Shown here one piece after another: positions 15,545 to 24,970 of a stretch of 64,000 bases of DNA. Under the pieces are notes generated by a model. That model made no database searches and was not told the origin of the DNA. It worked only from the letters and a program-made list of their open reading frames with translations. Position numbers and translations under genes: made by a program. The number at the start of each line of letters is the position of its first letter. Within the stretch, counting starts at the first letter, position 1. The DNA comes from Metabacillus mangrovi (GTDB lineage: Bacteria; Bacillota; Bacilli; Bacillales; Bacillaceae), in NCBI RefSeq assembly GCF_009711125.1, contig NZ_WMIB01000001.1, forward strand, positions 186,001 to 250,000, written 5' to 3'.

Positions 15545-17464
15545 TCATCCACTCTGGATACTTTTTTTCAGAAGCTTCCTCAACAAAGGAAACAAAACAT
15601 CCGGAAGATCGCTCACATTAGGGACGATGATGCTGTATTTTCCATAGATGTTCTGGATCGTTTTCACCTGGGCCTCCGCAACATCTCCATTTGAAAGAAA
15701 GATATTGATGACTTCAATCCCCCGCTTGCGGGCTTCAATGACGGCTTCATGGGTGTCTACGATGCCTTTTTGCTCGTAATCCATGGCAGCAGGCTCTCCG
15801 TCTGAGAAGACGATGAGGAATTTCTGCTTTTCATATCTTGCGGTCAGCTCTCTAGTCATATGGCGGATAGCAAACCCATCACGGTTGTCTTCCTCAGGGT
15901 TCAGCTGCATGATCGCAGGCCCTGCACCTTTACTCAGGCTGCCCTGGAAGGAAATGACCCTGTGAAAGTAATTCGGCTGGCTTGCAGCTGAAGCTTCGTT
16001 CGTATCCTCCCAGAACCCTGTCACCTGATGGACTACACCCACCGATTTCAGCGCTTCATGAAAGAGCGTGATGCCAAGTTTTGTATCCTCCATTTTATCA
16101 TGCATCGACGCGGAGCAATCCACCAGCAGACTGAACACGGCATCAATCTGCATATCAGGTTCCTGTTTTTTGTAAAACAGCCTAGGGTTGTCATCTGTCA
16201 GCCACCTTAAAAGCTTGCGGCCGAGTCTGCCCGTATGAAGGTTCGTGCGCGGGCTTGTTTTCTTATGCTCAAGTGTTTTTTTAATCATCTGCTTTAATTT
16301 TTTCTGGTAGTGCGAAACCGCTGCTTTGTTTTCACTGTACAAGGTCAGTTCGCCGGGAGTTGCCACTGCAGGATCTTTGTCGACTGCGAAAGCGAACCGG
16401 TTTTCTTTTCCGAAAAGAGAACCGGTGCGGTCCGAACCATCCTGCCTGTTTTCCTGAACGTCCGAATCCTTATAGTTGTTTTTAGCCGATTCCCTGGCGG
16501 AGCCCTGAACGGTTCCCATCGCCTGGTCCCCGTCCTCTCCTTCCCTTAGACCGTTGCCCATTAGATCGGTCTTGGAACCGTGCTCCAGGTCATACTGCAG
16601 GAAACTGTCGGTTGCTTTACTCGTTTCCCTGTGCCAGGTTGGCATTTCCTGATCATGAACGTCCCGTTCCTCTTTCCTGTCCACATCGAGTTCATCGTCG
16701 TTATCAAGTTTATTGACCCTTTTCAAGTCAGCAAAACGGGCGCCATCTTCTTCCTCATAGCCGTGTTCAGGAAGGAAAAAGTACGTGTTCAGCATGTCTT
16801 TATCCAAAAACTCTTCAGCTGTTTCAGAGATTCTGAGAGCAATGCCTGCTGTTTCAGAAGTACTTCTGCTCTCATAGGCACTTTCAAGCTCTCGCTGCAG
16901 ATAGGGCAGCATCCGCTCGAAATCCTCATTGAGCGGGGGCAGCACTTCCAGCGGCGAATCGGCAGTAAGCTTTAGATAAAGGGCGTTAAACAGTGCATCT
17001 GCTGCGATATTCCTTTCCAGATGAATCGTCAGCTGGGATTGGAAGTACCTTCTGTAGAGCGCGGTTCGTCTGGCAAAATATTTTCCGGTTCCAGGCCTGT
17101 CCTGTACAATTTTCGCTTCCACCCGGGCCGCTTCCAGCAGAGCAAAAAGCTGTTTGGCGAAGCTGGGAACAGAAAGTTTAACAGCCTGCTTAATCCATTT
17201 ATCCGTCTCTTTCCTGTCACTGTAAAAGACATGGCCGTATGCGTGAAGATAAACATCACTTTTTAGCCCGCCTCTCTGATCCTCCTCAGGACGGTGGTCC
17301 CAGAAATGAGTCAGATATATCTTATTTTCAGTAGGATTCAAGTAGGAATAAGGAGCATACTCCAGCTCAAGCTCCGCGTTTTGGGATAACGTCTTCGCAA
17401 GGTCGGACAATTCCATGAACAGAAAAGAATCGATCTGGCTGTCGTTAAATTTAATAAATCTCAT
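15545..17464 (-). CDS. yojO: VWA-domain protein, NorD/CobT-like
   Basis: A 639-residue protein with a C-terminal von Willebrand A domain bearing the metal-dependent MIDAS motif LLVDCSASMHD at about residue 440 and a later FLIVFSDGEP. The N-terminal part resembles NorD/CbbO-type activators. Such proteins work with a MoxR AAA+ ATPase to insert metals or remodel target complexes; the ATPase gene (yojN) lies 9 bp upstream. The ATG follows GGTGAGG. No target enzyme gene is adjacent, so its client is unknown. Confidence 0.88.
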   Translation of the reverse strand: MRFIKFNDSQIDSFLFMELSDLAKTLSQNAELELEYAPYSYLNPTENKIYLTHFWDHRPEEDQRGGLKSDVYLHAYGHVFYSDRKETDKWIKQAVKLSVPSFAKQLFALLEAARVEAKIVQDRPGTGKYFARRTALYRRYFQSQLTIHLERNIAADALFNALYLKLTADSPLEVLPPLNEDFERMLPYLQRELESAYESRSTSETAGIALRISETAEEFLDKDMLNTYFFLPEHGYEEEDGARFADLKRVNKLDNDDELDVDRKEERDVHDQEMPTWHRETSKATDSFLQYDLEHGSKTDLMGNGLREGEDGDQAMGTVQGSARESAKNNYKDSDVQENRQDGSDRTGSLFGKENRFAFAVDKDPAVATPGELTLYSENKAAVSHYQKKLKQMIKKTLEHKKTSPRTNLHTGRLGRKLLRWLTDDNPRLFYKKQEPDMQIDAVFSLLVDCSASMHDKMEDTKLGITLFHEALKSVGVVHQVTGFWEDTNEASAASQPNYFHRVISFQGSLSKGAGPAIMQLNPEEDNRDGFAIRHMTRELTARYEKQKFLIVFSDGEPAAMDYEQKGIVDTHEAVIEARKRGIEVINIFLSNGDVAEAQVKTIQNIYGKYSIIVPNVSDLPDVLFPLLRKLLKKSIQSG

Positions 17465-17473
17465 CGTACTTCC

Positions 17474-18352
17474 TCACCCAAACAGCGTTTCTGCGATATT
17501 TCGGACAGCGGCTTTTTCCCTGTCATCCTCGAGTTTCTCCGCAATGCCGCGTTCGATGGCTCTCATTGGAGGGATGAAAGATGCCAGATCGCAAGTGTCA
17601 AGCAGCGCTCTGATTGAAGCAGCCTCTTCAGATACCTGGCCGTTTTTAACTTGAGCGATCAAATCTGCAGAAAGCCTGACAAATAACGTGATGAGCTTTT
17701 GATCTTTCAGATTGGACTGGTTTTCGATGATTGACCGAAGCTCTTCTCCTTGTATGTAAGGAACATCAATGATCACAAAACGGTTTTTCAGCGCTTCATT
17801 AAGCGGCACAGTACCCACATAGCCTTCATTGATCGCAGCGATCACACCGAATGCAGACGTTCCTTTTATCACTTCTCCCGTAAAGGGATTCGTAATGGTT
17901 TTCCGGTAATCCAGCACACCGTTTAGTATCGGCAGGGTTTCAGGCTTCGCCATATTGATTTCATCTATATAAAGGAAATGGCCTTTTTGCATCGCTTTGA
18001 TGACAGGACCCGGTACAAATTCAATAGCGGTCTCTCCTCCGCTTGAGTGAATGGTCTTGTAGCCAAGCATGGCCTCTGCATCCAGATCAACCGAACAGTT
18101 GATGCTGTGCATGGATCTGTTAAATATAGAAGAAATGGTCTCGGCAAGCTTTGTTTTACCGGAACCGGTTGGCCCTTTTAAAAGGACATTTTTCCCAAGT
18201 GCCAATGCGATCACAGCATCTTCTATGATGGAGGCATCTCCTGTAATAAATCCTCCTGTTCCAATCAGAGAAGGATCCTTTTCGGAAATACCCGCAGTTT
18301 GTTCCATTCGTTCTTTAATTGCTTCAGGCAAAGAAATGTTTAATCTATTCAT
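17474..18352 (-). CDS. yojN: MoxR-family AAA+ ATPase
   Basis: A 292-residue AAA+ ATPase of the MoxR/NorQ/CbbQ group. Walker A GPTGSGKT is near residue 60 and Walker B FLYIDEIN near 124, followed by the sensor and lid regions. Start at the ATG behind AAGAGG with a 9-nt spacer; an upstream in-frame start would add 26 residues without a ribosome site. It pairs with the VWA protein encoded next, forming a probable chaperone-like ATPase-adaptor complex in the cytoplasm. Confidence 0.9.
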   Translation of the reverse strand: MNRLNISLPEAIKERMEQTAGISEKDPSLIGTGGFITGDASIIEDAVIALALGKNVLLKGPTGSGKTKLAETISSIFNRSMHSINCSVDLDAEAMLGYKTIHSSGGETAIEFVPGPVIKAMQKGHFLYIDEINMAKPETLPILNGVLDYRKTITNPFTGEVIKGTSAFGVIAAINEGYVGTVPLNEALKNRFVIIDVPYIQGEELRSIIENQSNLKDQKLITLFVRLSADLIAQVKNGQVSEEAASIRALLDTCDLASFIPPMRAIERGIAEKLEDDREKAAVRNIAETLFG

Positions 18353-18563
18353 CAGTAAAAACCTCTTTTCAAGCTTTTCATTCTGTAACAGTATACAGAA
18401 AAAAAAGGACGGCGACAAAACGTATCGCATTTTTGACAGACTGCTAAGGAACAGCTCTCATTCATCCGGTCCGTTTTGTCATTGTGCAAAAATGAACAAG
18501 CATCCGGCTTTTGGAAGAGACAGGATTAAACGATCACCATCCATTTACCCTCCAATAAAAAGC

Positions 18564-18597
18564 AAAAAGCACAGAGACGCTCGTCTCTGCGCTTTTT
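18564..18597 (-). terminator. Terminator of cwlS
   Basis: A long stem AAAAAGC-c-AGAGACG with its complement and T tail on the minus strand, 12 bp after the stop codon. Confidence 0.85.
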
Positions 18598-18609
18598 ACA
18601 GGCTGCCAT

Positions 18610-19659
18610 TTAGAAATATCTTTTCGCTCCAAGATACGTTTTTTTCCAATAGGAATTAGACATGCTGGACACGGTTATCCCCTGTGATCCGCTGGCATGA
18701 ATAAATTCACCGTTCCCAAGGTAAATTCCCATATGGGAAGGACCTGCCTTATAAGTTGTAAAGTATACAAAATCTCCTCTTTGAGGCTGTGCTACCGGTT
18801 TCATGATGCTGGAATAGCCGGCTGCACTCAGTCTGGATACGGAAGTGACCTTGTTCATCACGTAATAGACAAAGCCGCTGCAGTCGAATCCTGCCGGGGT
18901 ATTCCCTGCCCATTTATAAGGGATTCCCTTTAATTTATGGGCTTCACTAATCATCTTTTCAACCTTGCCGCTTGCGGAAGGCGCCTGCTCTTTTTGCGGA
19001 GGCTGCTGATCGGATACAGTCCCCCCTGAAGAAGTCAGCTTAAGGATCTGATTTACATAAATGACATTCGACTTTAACTGGTTCGCTACTTTGATCTCTG
19101 CTACAGACACGTTCAGCTGATTCGCGATCTTCCAGAGCGAATCTCCGGGTTTTACTTTATAAGTGCTTTGGGATCCCGGCTTCTGTTCCTCTGAAACGGG
19201 CGGTTTGGAAGATGGTACTGGAGGAACTGCCGGTTTCACAGGATTAGATACATTTTTAACTTTAAGAATCTGGCCTAAGAAAATGGTATCGCCTTTTAAT
19301 GAGTTAAGAGACTTTAGTTCGTTTACGCTGACTCCAAATTTACGTGACAGGAGCCAAAGAGAATCTCCCTTTGTGACTCTGTATGTACTAACCTCACTTT
19401 TTGTTTCCTTGGACTCGGCGGCTGTGTCTTTTTTTACAGCAGACGTTTGCGGAATTTTTAAAAGCTGGCCAATCTGAATCGTGCTGCCCGTCAATTCATT
19501 CTCACGCTTTAAATCATTGATGCTCACATTATACTGATTGGCGATCTTCCAGAGCGAATCTCCTTTTTGCACTTTCACACTTTCAGCAGAAGCAGACGTT
19601 GCAAAAAATGATGCACCGGCTACCGCAGTAACTGTCAATCCCAGGACTTTGTGATTCAT
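18610..19659 (-). CDS. cwlS: LysM and NlpC/P60 peptidoglycan hydrolase
   Basis: A 349-residue secreted D,L-endopeptidase. A signal peptide occupies about residues 1-26 (cleavage after SASA), then three LysM domains each containing KGDSLW or PGDSLWKIA, with Ser/Pro-rich linkers, and a C-terminal NlpC/P60 domain with the catalytic Cys in FDCSGF and His in SHMGIYLG. B. subtilis CwlS at this chromosomal place has four LysM repeats, LytE three, so the symbol rests on synteny. The ATG is behind AAGGAGG. A sigma-D-type promoter lies upstream, which suits a daughter-cell-separation enzyme. Confidence 0.88.
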   Translation of the reverse strand: MNHKVLGLTVTAVAGASFFATSASAESVKVQKGDSLWKIANQYNVSINDLKRENELTGSTIQIGQLLKIPQTSAVKKDTAAESKETKSEVSTYRVTKGDSLWLLSRKFGVSVNELKSLNSLKGDTIFLGQILKVKNVSNPVKPAVPPVPSSKPPVSEEQKPGSQSTYKVKPGDSLWKIANQLNVSVAEIKVANQLKSNVIYVNQILKLTSSGGTVSDQQPPQKEQAPSASGKVEKMISEAHKLKGIPYKWAGNTPAGFDCSGFVYYVMNKVTSVSRLSAAGYSSIMKPVAQPQRGDFVYFTTYKAGPSHMGIYLGNGEFIHASGSQGITVSSMSNSYWKKTYLGAKRYF

Positions 19660-19770
19660 TCTAGAGCCTCCTTCTTTCATTAGTTCTATTCTACTTTACT
19701 CAATAAGCACATATCTACATCTTTTTTCAAAAAGATGCAGGATTCACCATATTGACAGCATTCTATAAGA

Positions 19771-19797
19771 TTATCGGCCAATAAAAGGATATGTTAA
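19771..19797 (-). promoter_or_regulatory. Sigma-D-type promoter of cwlS
   Basis: On the minus strand TTAA, 15 bp, GCCGATAA; the sigma-D consensus is TAAA-N15-GCCGATAT. The predicted 5' leader is about 105 nt. Confidence 0.65.
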
Positions 19798-19893
19798 TAG
19801 ATTGACTGATTTTTTTCTATTATGGTAACGGAGCGTTCCTTGAATTTAATCTTTTCCGGAGTGCGGCCGGGCTGGCCTCCCCTGCCGCACTGC

Positions 19894-19920
19894 AAAAAAA
19901 AACAGCCGGAGGCTGTTTTT
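19894..19920 (-). terminator. Terminator of the MFS gene
   Basis: A 10-bp stem AAAAACAGCC/GGCTGTTTTT around a 3-nt loop with nine T residues, overlapping the stop codon. Confidence 0.85.
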
Positions 19921-21136
19921 ATCTGCTTGCTTTCTCCGGTTCTCTGCAGACTGCAGAGGAGCGGCTGATGGCGAGAAGCTGTTTTTTGCCGTACACCAAG
20001 GTGAGCGCCAGAGACAGAGCACCGAACACGAGAACCATGTACTGCAGGCCGATCGTGTCAAGTAGGAGGCCCGTACCGAGGAGCACCACCTGAAACATGA
20101 CACGGTCAAGCATATTGCGGAAGGAAAAAAAGCGGCCGTGGTATTCTTTTTGGATTCTTGTTTGAAAAATAGTCGAGGCGATTGGAAAGAAACATCCTAC
20201 ACTGAGACCGAAAAGCCCGAATGACAGCAGTGACATCCAGAAGTGATCACTGAAAAACAGCGACAGATGGGCGATGGATGTGCTCAGAGAAAAGATCAGC
20301 ATCAATTTAATATGGTTAAACCGGTCTGCCAGTTTTTTCACAAGGAATGCTCCAACCATAAAACTGAGCCCTTCAACCGTGTAAAGCAGTCCCTTAACAG
20401 CCGTGCTCTGCTGAAGTTCGCTGATATTGATCACCATTAAATTGAACCCGCCTATGAAAAGCATGGGAATGATGGTCAGGATTAGGGCTGATAAGGCCGC
20501 TGGCGCTTTTTTCAGGACGGGCATGACCTCAAGGAAGCCCCCCTGGCTGATGCGGTTTTCAGAATCACTTGCCTGCTTTTCTTCAAGAGAGAGAAAAAAC
20601 GTTGAGACCAGGAGCAGCCCGTATGCTGCCATCGAGAGAGCGTATACAACGGTGAGGCTCACGTAAGCAAGCAGAATTCCGGCAAGTGCTGTGCCAATTA
20701 TTCTGGAAAGGGTCGCAACGTTCATATGCACCCCGTTCATCTGCACAAGCTCTTCATCTTTAACAATCATAGGAATAGATGCTTGCAGAGCCGGAAAATA
20801 AAAAGCAGCGGACAGCTGGATTCCAATGAGAAACAGGAGCATCAGCCATACAGATCCATAGGAAATGGCAGCGAACATAAACAGGACACTTAGCATCCTT
20901 GCAATTCCTGATACAATCAAAACGTTCTTTTTAGAGCGGCTGTCAATCATTTTCCCTGCTGCCGGACCTGCAGCCACTCCTGCGAGCAGACCGGCAATCA
21001 GAAGCAGGGATTTGTAAAAGTCAGATGGAATGTACTGCTGCATAAATTCAAGGTTGCCGATGATGCCCATCCACAATCCCAAACCTGCTATGAATTCCCC
21101 GGTCAATATGATCCACACATTTTTATTTTTCCACAT
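19919..21136 (-). CDS. MFS transporter
   Basis: A 405-residue membrane protein with about 12 hydrophobic segments in two halves and the MFS loop motif GKMIDSRSKKN after the second segment. It resembles the drug/siderophore-exporter type (EntS-like) of small bacterial MFS proteins. Start at the ATG behind GGAGACTATGCG (MWKNKNVWIIL); longer readings lack a ribosome site. Single gene with its own terminator. The substrate is not predictable. Confidence 0.85.
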   Translation of the reverse strand: MWKNKNVWIILTGEFIAGLGLWMGIIGNLEFMQQYIPSDFYKSLLLIAGLLAGVAAGPAAGKMIDSRSKKNVLIVSGIARMLSVLFMFAAISYGSVWLMLLFLIGIQLSAAFYFPALQASIPMIVKDEELVQMNGVHMNVATLSRIIGTALAGILLAYVSLTVVYALSMAAYGLLLVSTFFLSLEEKQASDSENRISQGGFLEVMPVLKKAPAALSALILTIIPMLFIGGFNLMVINISELQQSTAVKGLLYTVEGLSFMVGAFLVKKLADRFNHIKLMLIFSLSTSIAHLSLFFSDHFWMSLLSFGLFGLSVGCFFPIASTIFQTRIQKEYHGRFFSFRNMLDRVMFQVVLLGTGLLLDTIGLQYMVLVFGALSLALTLVYGKKQLLAISRSSAVCREPEKASR

Positions 21137-21212
21137 CGCATAGTCTCCATTATTTGTATGATCCTTTAAATATAGCATCCGGCAAATTATTTCGCCACCC
21201 GAAATTTCCCCT

Positions 21213-21240
21213 AAAAAAATACAGGGTTCTCACCCTGTAT
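21213..21240 (-). terminator. Terminator of the purine permease gene
   Basis: An 8-bp stem ATACAGGG/CCCTGTAT followed by seven T residues, overlapping the stop codon. Confidence 0.85.
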
Positions 21241-22556
21241 CATCCGGTCAGGAAAAAATTCACGATAAAAGCGGCTGAAATGATATACATGAGCCAGTGA
21301 AGCTCTTTTGCCCGGCCTGTAAACAGCTTGATCAGCGTGTAGGAAATAAAACCGAAGGCTACTCCCTCTGCAATGGAAAACGTGAGCGGCATCATGATCA
21401 AAGCCAGGAAGGCTGGAATCAATTCCGTTAAATCCTGAAAGTCAACCTCCATCAGCTCTGTCAGCATAAATGCTCCGATGATGATCAGGGCCGGAGCAGT
21501 TGCTACACTGGGGATAAACTGAATCAGCGGAGCAAAGAGCAAAGTGAGCAGGAATAAAAGAGCTGCAAAGACTGCTTTTAGGCCGGTTTTTGCTCCGGCA
21601 GCGATTCCCGTTGCATTTTCAACGTAAGTGTTCATCGCCGTGCTTCCGAGCAGGCCGCTGATCATCGTTCCCAATGCGCCTGTAGTAAGGGCGCGGTTTG
21701 CATTCGGGACATTGCCGTTTTCATCCGTAAGATTGGCTTTTTTCGTTAACCCGATCAATGTGGCCAGAGTATCGAAAAGCTCGACGATTGTGAAAGAGAA
21801 AATGATGGAAAGAATTCCATAGCCCAATGCTGCTTTTAAATCCAGAGCCAGCCAAGTTGGTTCAATGGATGGGATCTGCAGGGACAGAATGTCTCCAAAT
21901 CCGGAAGGAGCAGGAGAAAATCCGAGGATCATGGAAGCCGCAGAAATGGCCAGGATGGAAATAATGATGCCGCCTTTCACATCCAGCGCCATCAGAACAG
22001 CAGTGAGAACGATTCCTGCTACAGCCAGAAGGGTTCCTGTATTGGACATATCTCCAAGAGCAACGACCGTAGCTTCATCCGCTACGACGATCCCTCCGTT
22101 TTTCAGGCCGATAAAAGCAATAAACAGGCCGATTCCGGCTGTAATGGAAGCTTTGAGTGTTTTCGGAATGGCCCGGACAACTTTTTCACTGATTCCGAAC
22201 ACGGAAAGCAAAAAGAAGAAAAATCCGGAAATGAATACAGCTCCAAGGGCGGTTTCCCATGACAGGCCCTGCTTTAGTACGACCGTATATGTAAAAAACG
22301 CGTTCAAACCCATTCCAGGTCCGATGACGATCGGCAGGTTTGCCCACAGACCCATTATCAAAGTGGTTATTACGATTCCGAATATTGTAGCGGCGAGTGC
22401 AGCTTCCTTAGGGATGCCTGCTTCTGCCAGAATAACCGGGTTTACAAGAATAATGTAACTCACGGTAACGAATGTCGTAAGCGCGGCTAAAAATTCGGTC
22501 CGCACTGTCGTCTTCCGTTCCGTCAGTTTAAAAAATGAATCCAGCACCCTGTTCAA
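21240..22556 (-). CDS. NCS2-family purine permease (AzgA/PbuG type)
   Basis: A 438-residue permease with about 12-14 membrane segments and the family's N-terminal signature TTFVTVSYIILVNP and VIGPGMGLNAFFTYTVV. It probably imports guanine, hypoxanthine or adenine by proton symport, like PbuG/PbuO. Start chosen at the TTG 7 nt after GAGGAGG. It lies 72 bp after cdaS on the same strand with no visible promoter or terminator between them, so the two are probably cotranscribed. No purine riboswitch precedes it. Confidence 0.9.
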   Translation of the reverse strand: MNRVLDSFFKLTERKTTVRTEFLAALTTFVTVSYIILVNPVILAEAGIPKEAALAATIFGIVITTLIMGLWANLPIVIGPGMGLNAFFTYTVVLKQGLSWETALGAVFISGFFFFLLSVFGISEKVVRAIPKTLKASITAGIGLFIAFIGLKNGGIVVADEATVVALGDMSNTGTLLAVAGIVLTAVLMALDVKGGIIISILAISAASMILGFSPAPSGFGDILSLQIPSIEPTWLALDLKAALGYGILSIIFSFTIVELFDTLATLIGLTKKANLTDENGNVPNANRALTTGALGTMISGLLGSTAMNTYVENATGIAAGAKTGLKAVFAALLFLLTLLFAPLIQFIPSVATAPALIIIGAFMLTELMEVDFQDLTELIPAFLALIMMPLTFSIAEGVAFGFISYTLIKLFTGRAKELHWLMYIISAAFIVNFFLTG

Positions 22557-22628
22557 CCTCTTACCTCCTCTAATAAACATATCCGCCATTATATCCTACA
22601 TTTTCACCAGAAGAAAGAGCATTATCAT

Positions 22629-23252
22629 TTATAGATTATTTGTACTTATCGGATAAATCGAGCCGTCCTTCGCAAAAGACATTTTGCCTGATTCCTCAGA
22701 CACAATCAGGACGACTGCATCGGTTTTTTCAGACAGGCCGATCGCAGCCCTGTGCCTTGTTCCAAGTTTGCTTCCATTAGAAGATACATCTGACAGCGGA
22801 AGAACATTGGAGGCGGAAACGATTTTATCCCCTTTGACGAGCATGGCCCCGTCATGCAGAGGATTCCCCGGATAAAAGATGCTTTCTGCAAGGGAAGCCG
22901 ACAGATCGGCCATTACCTGAATGCCGTTTCTGATATGTGGAGCCGTATTGTCTCCCCTCTCGACGATAATGAGTGCTCCATGGTTTTTCTGGGACAGATT
23001 CTGCATGGCAGAAGCAAGGGCATGAAAACTTTCCGTATAAGCGGACAGATACGCCTGTAAATAAAATGTGGACGCAGAGGATTGTATGACTTGAAAGTGA
23101 CCGCTGATTTCGTCAAGCTCGCACAGCAGACAGGAATCGGGATCGCCAAGTTCCTTTAAAATCCCCTCAGATTTTTTAATGATATCCTGCAGGTTCCGTT
23201 CAATGCTGTTTTTAATATGATCCAGTACAAATACTTCCTCTTTGCTGCTCAT
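22629..23252 (-). CDS. cdaS: Diadenylate cyclase CdaS
   Basis: Makes c-di-AMP from two ATP. The DisA_N catalytic domain fills residues 70-205 with the ATP-binding DGAMLV and GTRHRAA motifs, preceded by a short helical N-terminal region that in B. subtilis CdaS autoinhibits the enzyme. No membrane segment, unlike CdaA. In B. subtilis this isoform is made in sporulation and supports germination. It is divergent from a small membrane-protein gene and upstream of a purine permease gene. Confidence 0.9.
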   Translation of the reverse strand: MSSKEEVFVLDHIKNSIERNLQDIIKKSEGILKELGDPDSCLLCELDEISGHFQVIQSSASTFYLQAYLSAYTESFHALASAMQNLSQKNHGALIIVERGDNTAPHIRNGIQVMADLSASLAESIFYPGNPLHDGAMLVKGDKIVSASNVLPLSDVSSNGSKLGTRHRAAIGLSEKTDAVVLIVSEESGKMSFAKDGSIYPISTNNL

Positions 23253-23347
23253 CCTGAAACACCGCCTGTTCTCGTTTCATATTAAAAAGAATTTTTTGGT
23301 ATTTTTTACTTATACTATCCCTATCGTTCTATACGAAAGGAGACGTG

Positions 23348-23494
23348 ATGATGTCCACTGCAAAAATCTTTCAGTATCTTTTTTCAATTTCCGGAACCGT
23401 GATTCTCGGGTTTATTTATTACGGAATGTTTAAAGGAGATTCCAATTCAAAAAAAACGATAAGCAAAAATGAGAAAAACCGTTCAAATACGTGA
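23348..23494 (+). CDS. Small single-span membrane protein, 48 residues
   Basis: MMSTAKIFQYLFSISGTVIL... begins at tandem ATGs after AAAGGAGACGTG. One hydrophobic segment (about residues 9-27) is followed by a lysine- and asparagine-rich tail, so the protein is likely anchored with a basic cytoplasmic tail. The family is unknown. It is upstream of norM on the same strand, 41 bp before it, and divergent from cdaS. Confidence 0.7.
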   Translation: MMSTAKIFQYLFSISGTVILGFIYYGMFKGDSNSKKTISKNEKNRSNT

Positions 23495-23500
23495 TATAAT
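23495..23500 (+). promoter_or_regulatory. Extended -10 element upstream of norM
   Basis: TG-A-TATAAT overlaps the stop of the small membrane-protein gene and lies 36 bp before the norM ATG; the -35 is weak. Confidence 0.45.
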
Positions 23501-23535
23501 TCCTCCATTATGTCATTTTGCAAAAGAGGTCACGT

Positions 23536-24891
23536 ATGCATTACGCTTCATCGCTTTCTGATAAGACGAAACAGTTTCTTTACATTCTTTTCCCCATCCT
23601 GATCACCCAGCTCGGGCTGTATTCGATGACTTTCCTCGATACAACGATGTCCGGAAAAGTCAGCCCCGGTGATTTAGCCGGCGTTGCAGTCGGCTCCAGC
23701 ATCTGGGTGCCGGTTTATACGGGATTGAACGGCATTTTTATGGCCATTACACCAATGGTCGGCCAGCTGATTGGAGCAAACAAACCAAAAGGCGCCTCTT
23801 ATACCGTCATTCAGGGCATCTATCTATCAGCGGTTATGACACTTCTTGTGATCCTGGCCGGATTCATCGCATTAAAGCCGATGCTCTCCTTCCTTCCGCT
23901 CGATCCGCTTGTCAGAGAAATTGCCCTGGACTATTTGATCGCTTTAGGATTCGGGATTTTTCCTCTCTTCCTATATGGTGTGCTCAGGAGCTTTATTGAT
24001 TCACTTGGCATGACGAGAATCACGATGTGGATCACTCTTTCCGCGCTGCCGGTCAACTTTGTACTGAACTACATGTTCATTTTCGGCAAGTTCGGATTTC
24101 CGCCTCTTGGCGGAGCGGGAGCCGGCGTTGCAACGAGCATTACATACTGGTTCACCGCTCTCTTGACCGCAGCTCTTATAAAGAAGCATCCTTCTTTAGC
24201 TTCTTTTTCCCTCTTTTCCCGTTTTTATAAAGTTTCTTTTCAAAAATGGAAAGAAATTCTCGGGATTGGAGTTCCAATCGGATTTGCCATCTTTTTTGAA
24301 ACAAGTATTTTTGCCGCCGTTACACTGTTTATGAGTGAATATGACACGGTTACAATCGCTTCGCATCAGGCAGCCATGAATTTTGCATCGTTTCTGTACA
24401 TGATCCCCCTCTCCATTTCGATGGCCCTTACGATTGTAATTGGATTTGAGGCAGGAGCCGGCAGGTGGAACGATGCAAGAACATACAGCCGGATCGGCAT
24501 ACTGCTTGGTTTGATGCTCTCGCTTGCTACTGCCGCTGTCATTTATTTTTACCGCAGTCCGATTGCCTCTGTTTATACTGAAGACGCGGATGTACTGAAC
24601 CTGACGAAAACCTTTTTGATCTATGCAATCTTTTTTCAGATTTCAGATGCGGTCGCTGCCCCTATACAGGGTGCTCTAAGAGGATACAAGGATGTCCGCT
24701 TTACGTTTTATACCGCCCTTATTTCGTATTGGGCGGTCGGACTGCCGCTCGGCATCCTGTTAGCACGCTTTACAGAACTTGCTGCTTTCGGGTATTGGAT
24801 CGGACTTATTGCAGGTCTTGCAGCAGGTGCAGCCGGCCTTTCCTTGAGGCTTTCTGCCATTCAAAGAAGATATGGAACGGTTCATGGCTGA
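23536..24891 (+). CDS. norM: MATE-family multidrug efflux protein
   Basis: A 451-residue protein with 12 predicted membrane segments in two MATE repeats (ITQLGLYSMTFLDTTMSG at the start, a PLDP loop and FETSIFAAVTLFMSEYD at the beginning of the second half). It corresponds to B. subtilis YojI and likely exports cationic drugs using a sodium or proton gradient. The ATG follows AAGAGGTCACGT; an in-frame TTG six codons upstream overlaps this ribosome site and is rejected. Confidence 0.92.
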   Translation: MHYASSLSDKTKQFLYILFPILITQLGLYSMTFLDTTMSGKVSPGDLAGVAVGSSIWVPVYTGLNGIFMAITPMVGQLIGANKPKGASYTVIQGIYLSAVMTLLVILAGFIALKPMLSFLPLDPLVREIALDYLIALGFGIFPLFLYGVLRSFIDSLGMTRITMWITLSALPVNFVLNYMFIFGKFGFPPLGGAGAGVATSITYWFTALLTAALIKKHPSLASFSLFSRFYKVSFQKWKEILGIGVPIGFAIFFETSIFAAVTLFMSEYDTVTIASHQAAMNFASFLYMIPLSISMALTIVIGFEAGAGRWNDARTYSRIGILLGLMLSLATAAVIYFYRSPIASVYTEDADVLNLTKTFLIYAIFFQISDAVAAPIQGALRGYKDVRFTFYTALISYWAVGLPLGILLARFTELAAFGYWIGLIAGLAAGAAGLSLRLSAIQRRYGTVHG

Positions 24892-24920
24892 TTCTGCGGA
24901 AATTCCAGCTCATCCAATGC

Positions 24921-24958
24921 AAAAAGGAAGACTCCCTTATCGAAGGGGGTCTTCCTTT
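24921..24958. terminator. Bidirectional terminator between norM and bshB2
   Basis: A roughly 15-bp stem formed by AAGGAAGACTCCCTT and its near-complement with A and T tails on either side of convergent genes. Confidence 0.85.
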
Positions 24959-24970
24959 ATATGTTCAATC

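Noticed and set aside
21240-22628. Purine riboswitch before the permease gene
   Set aside because: Only 72 bp separate it from cdaS, without any aptamer or terminator-like fold.
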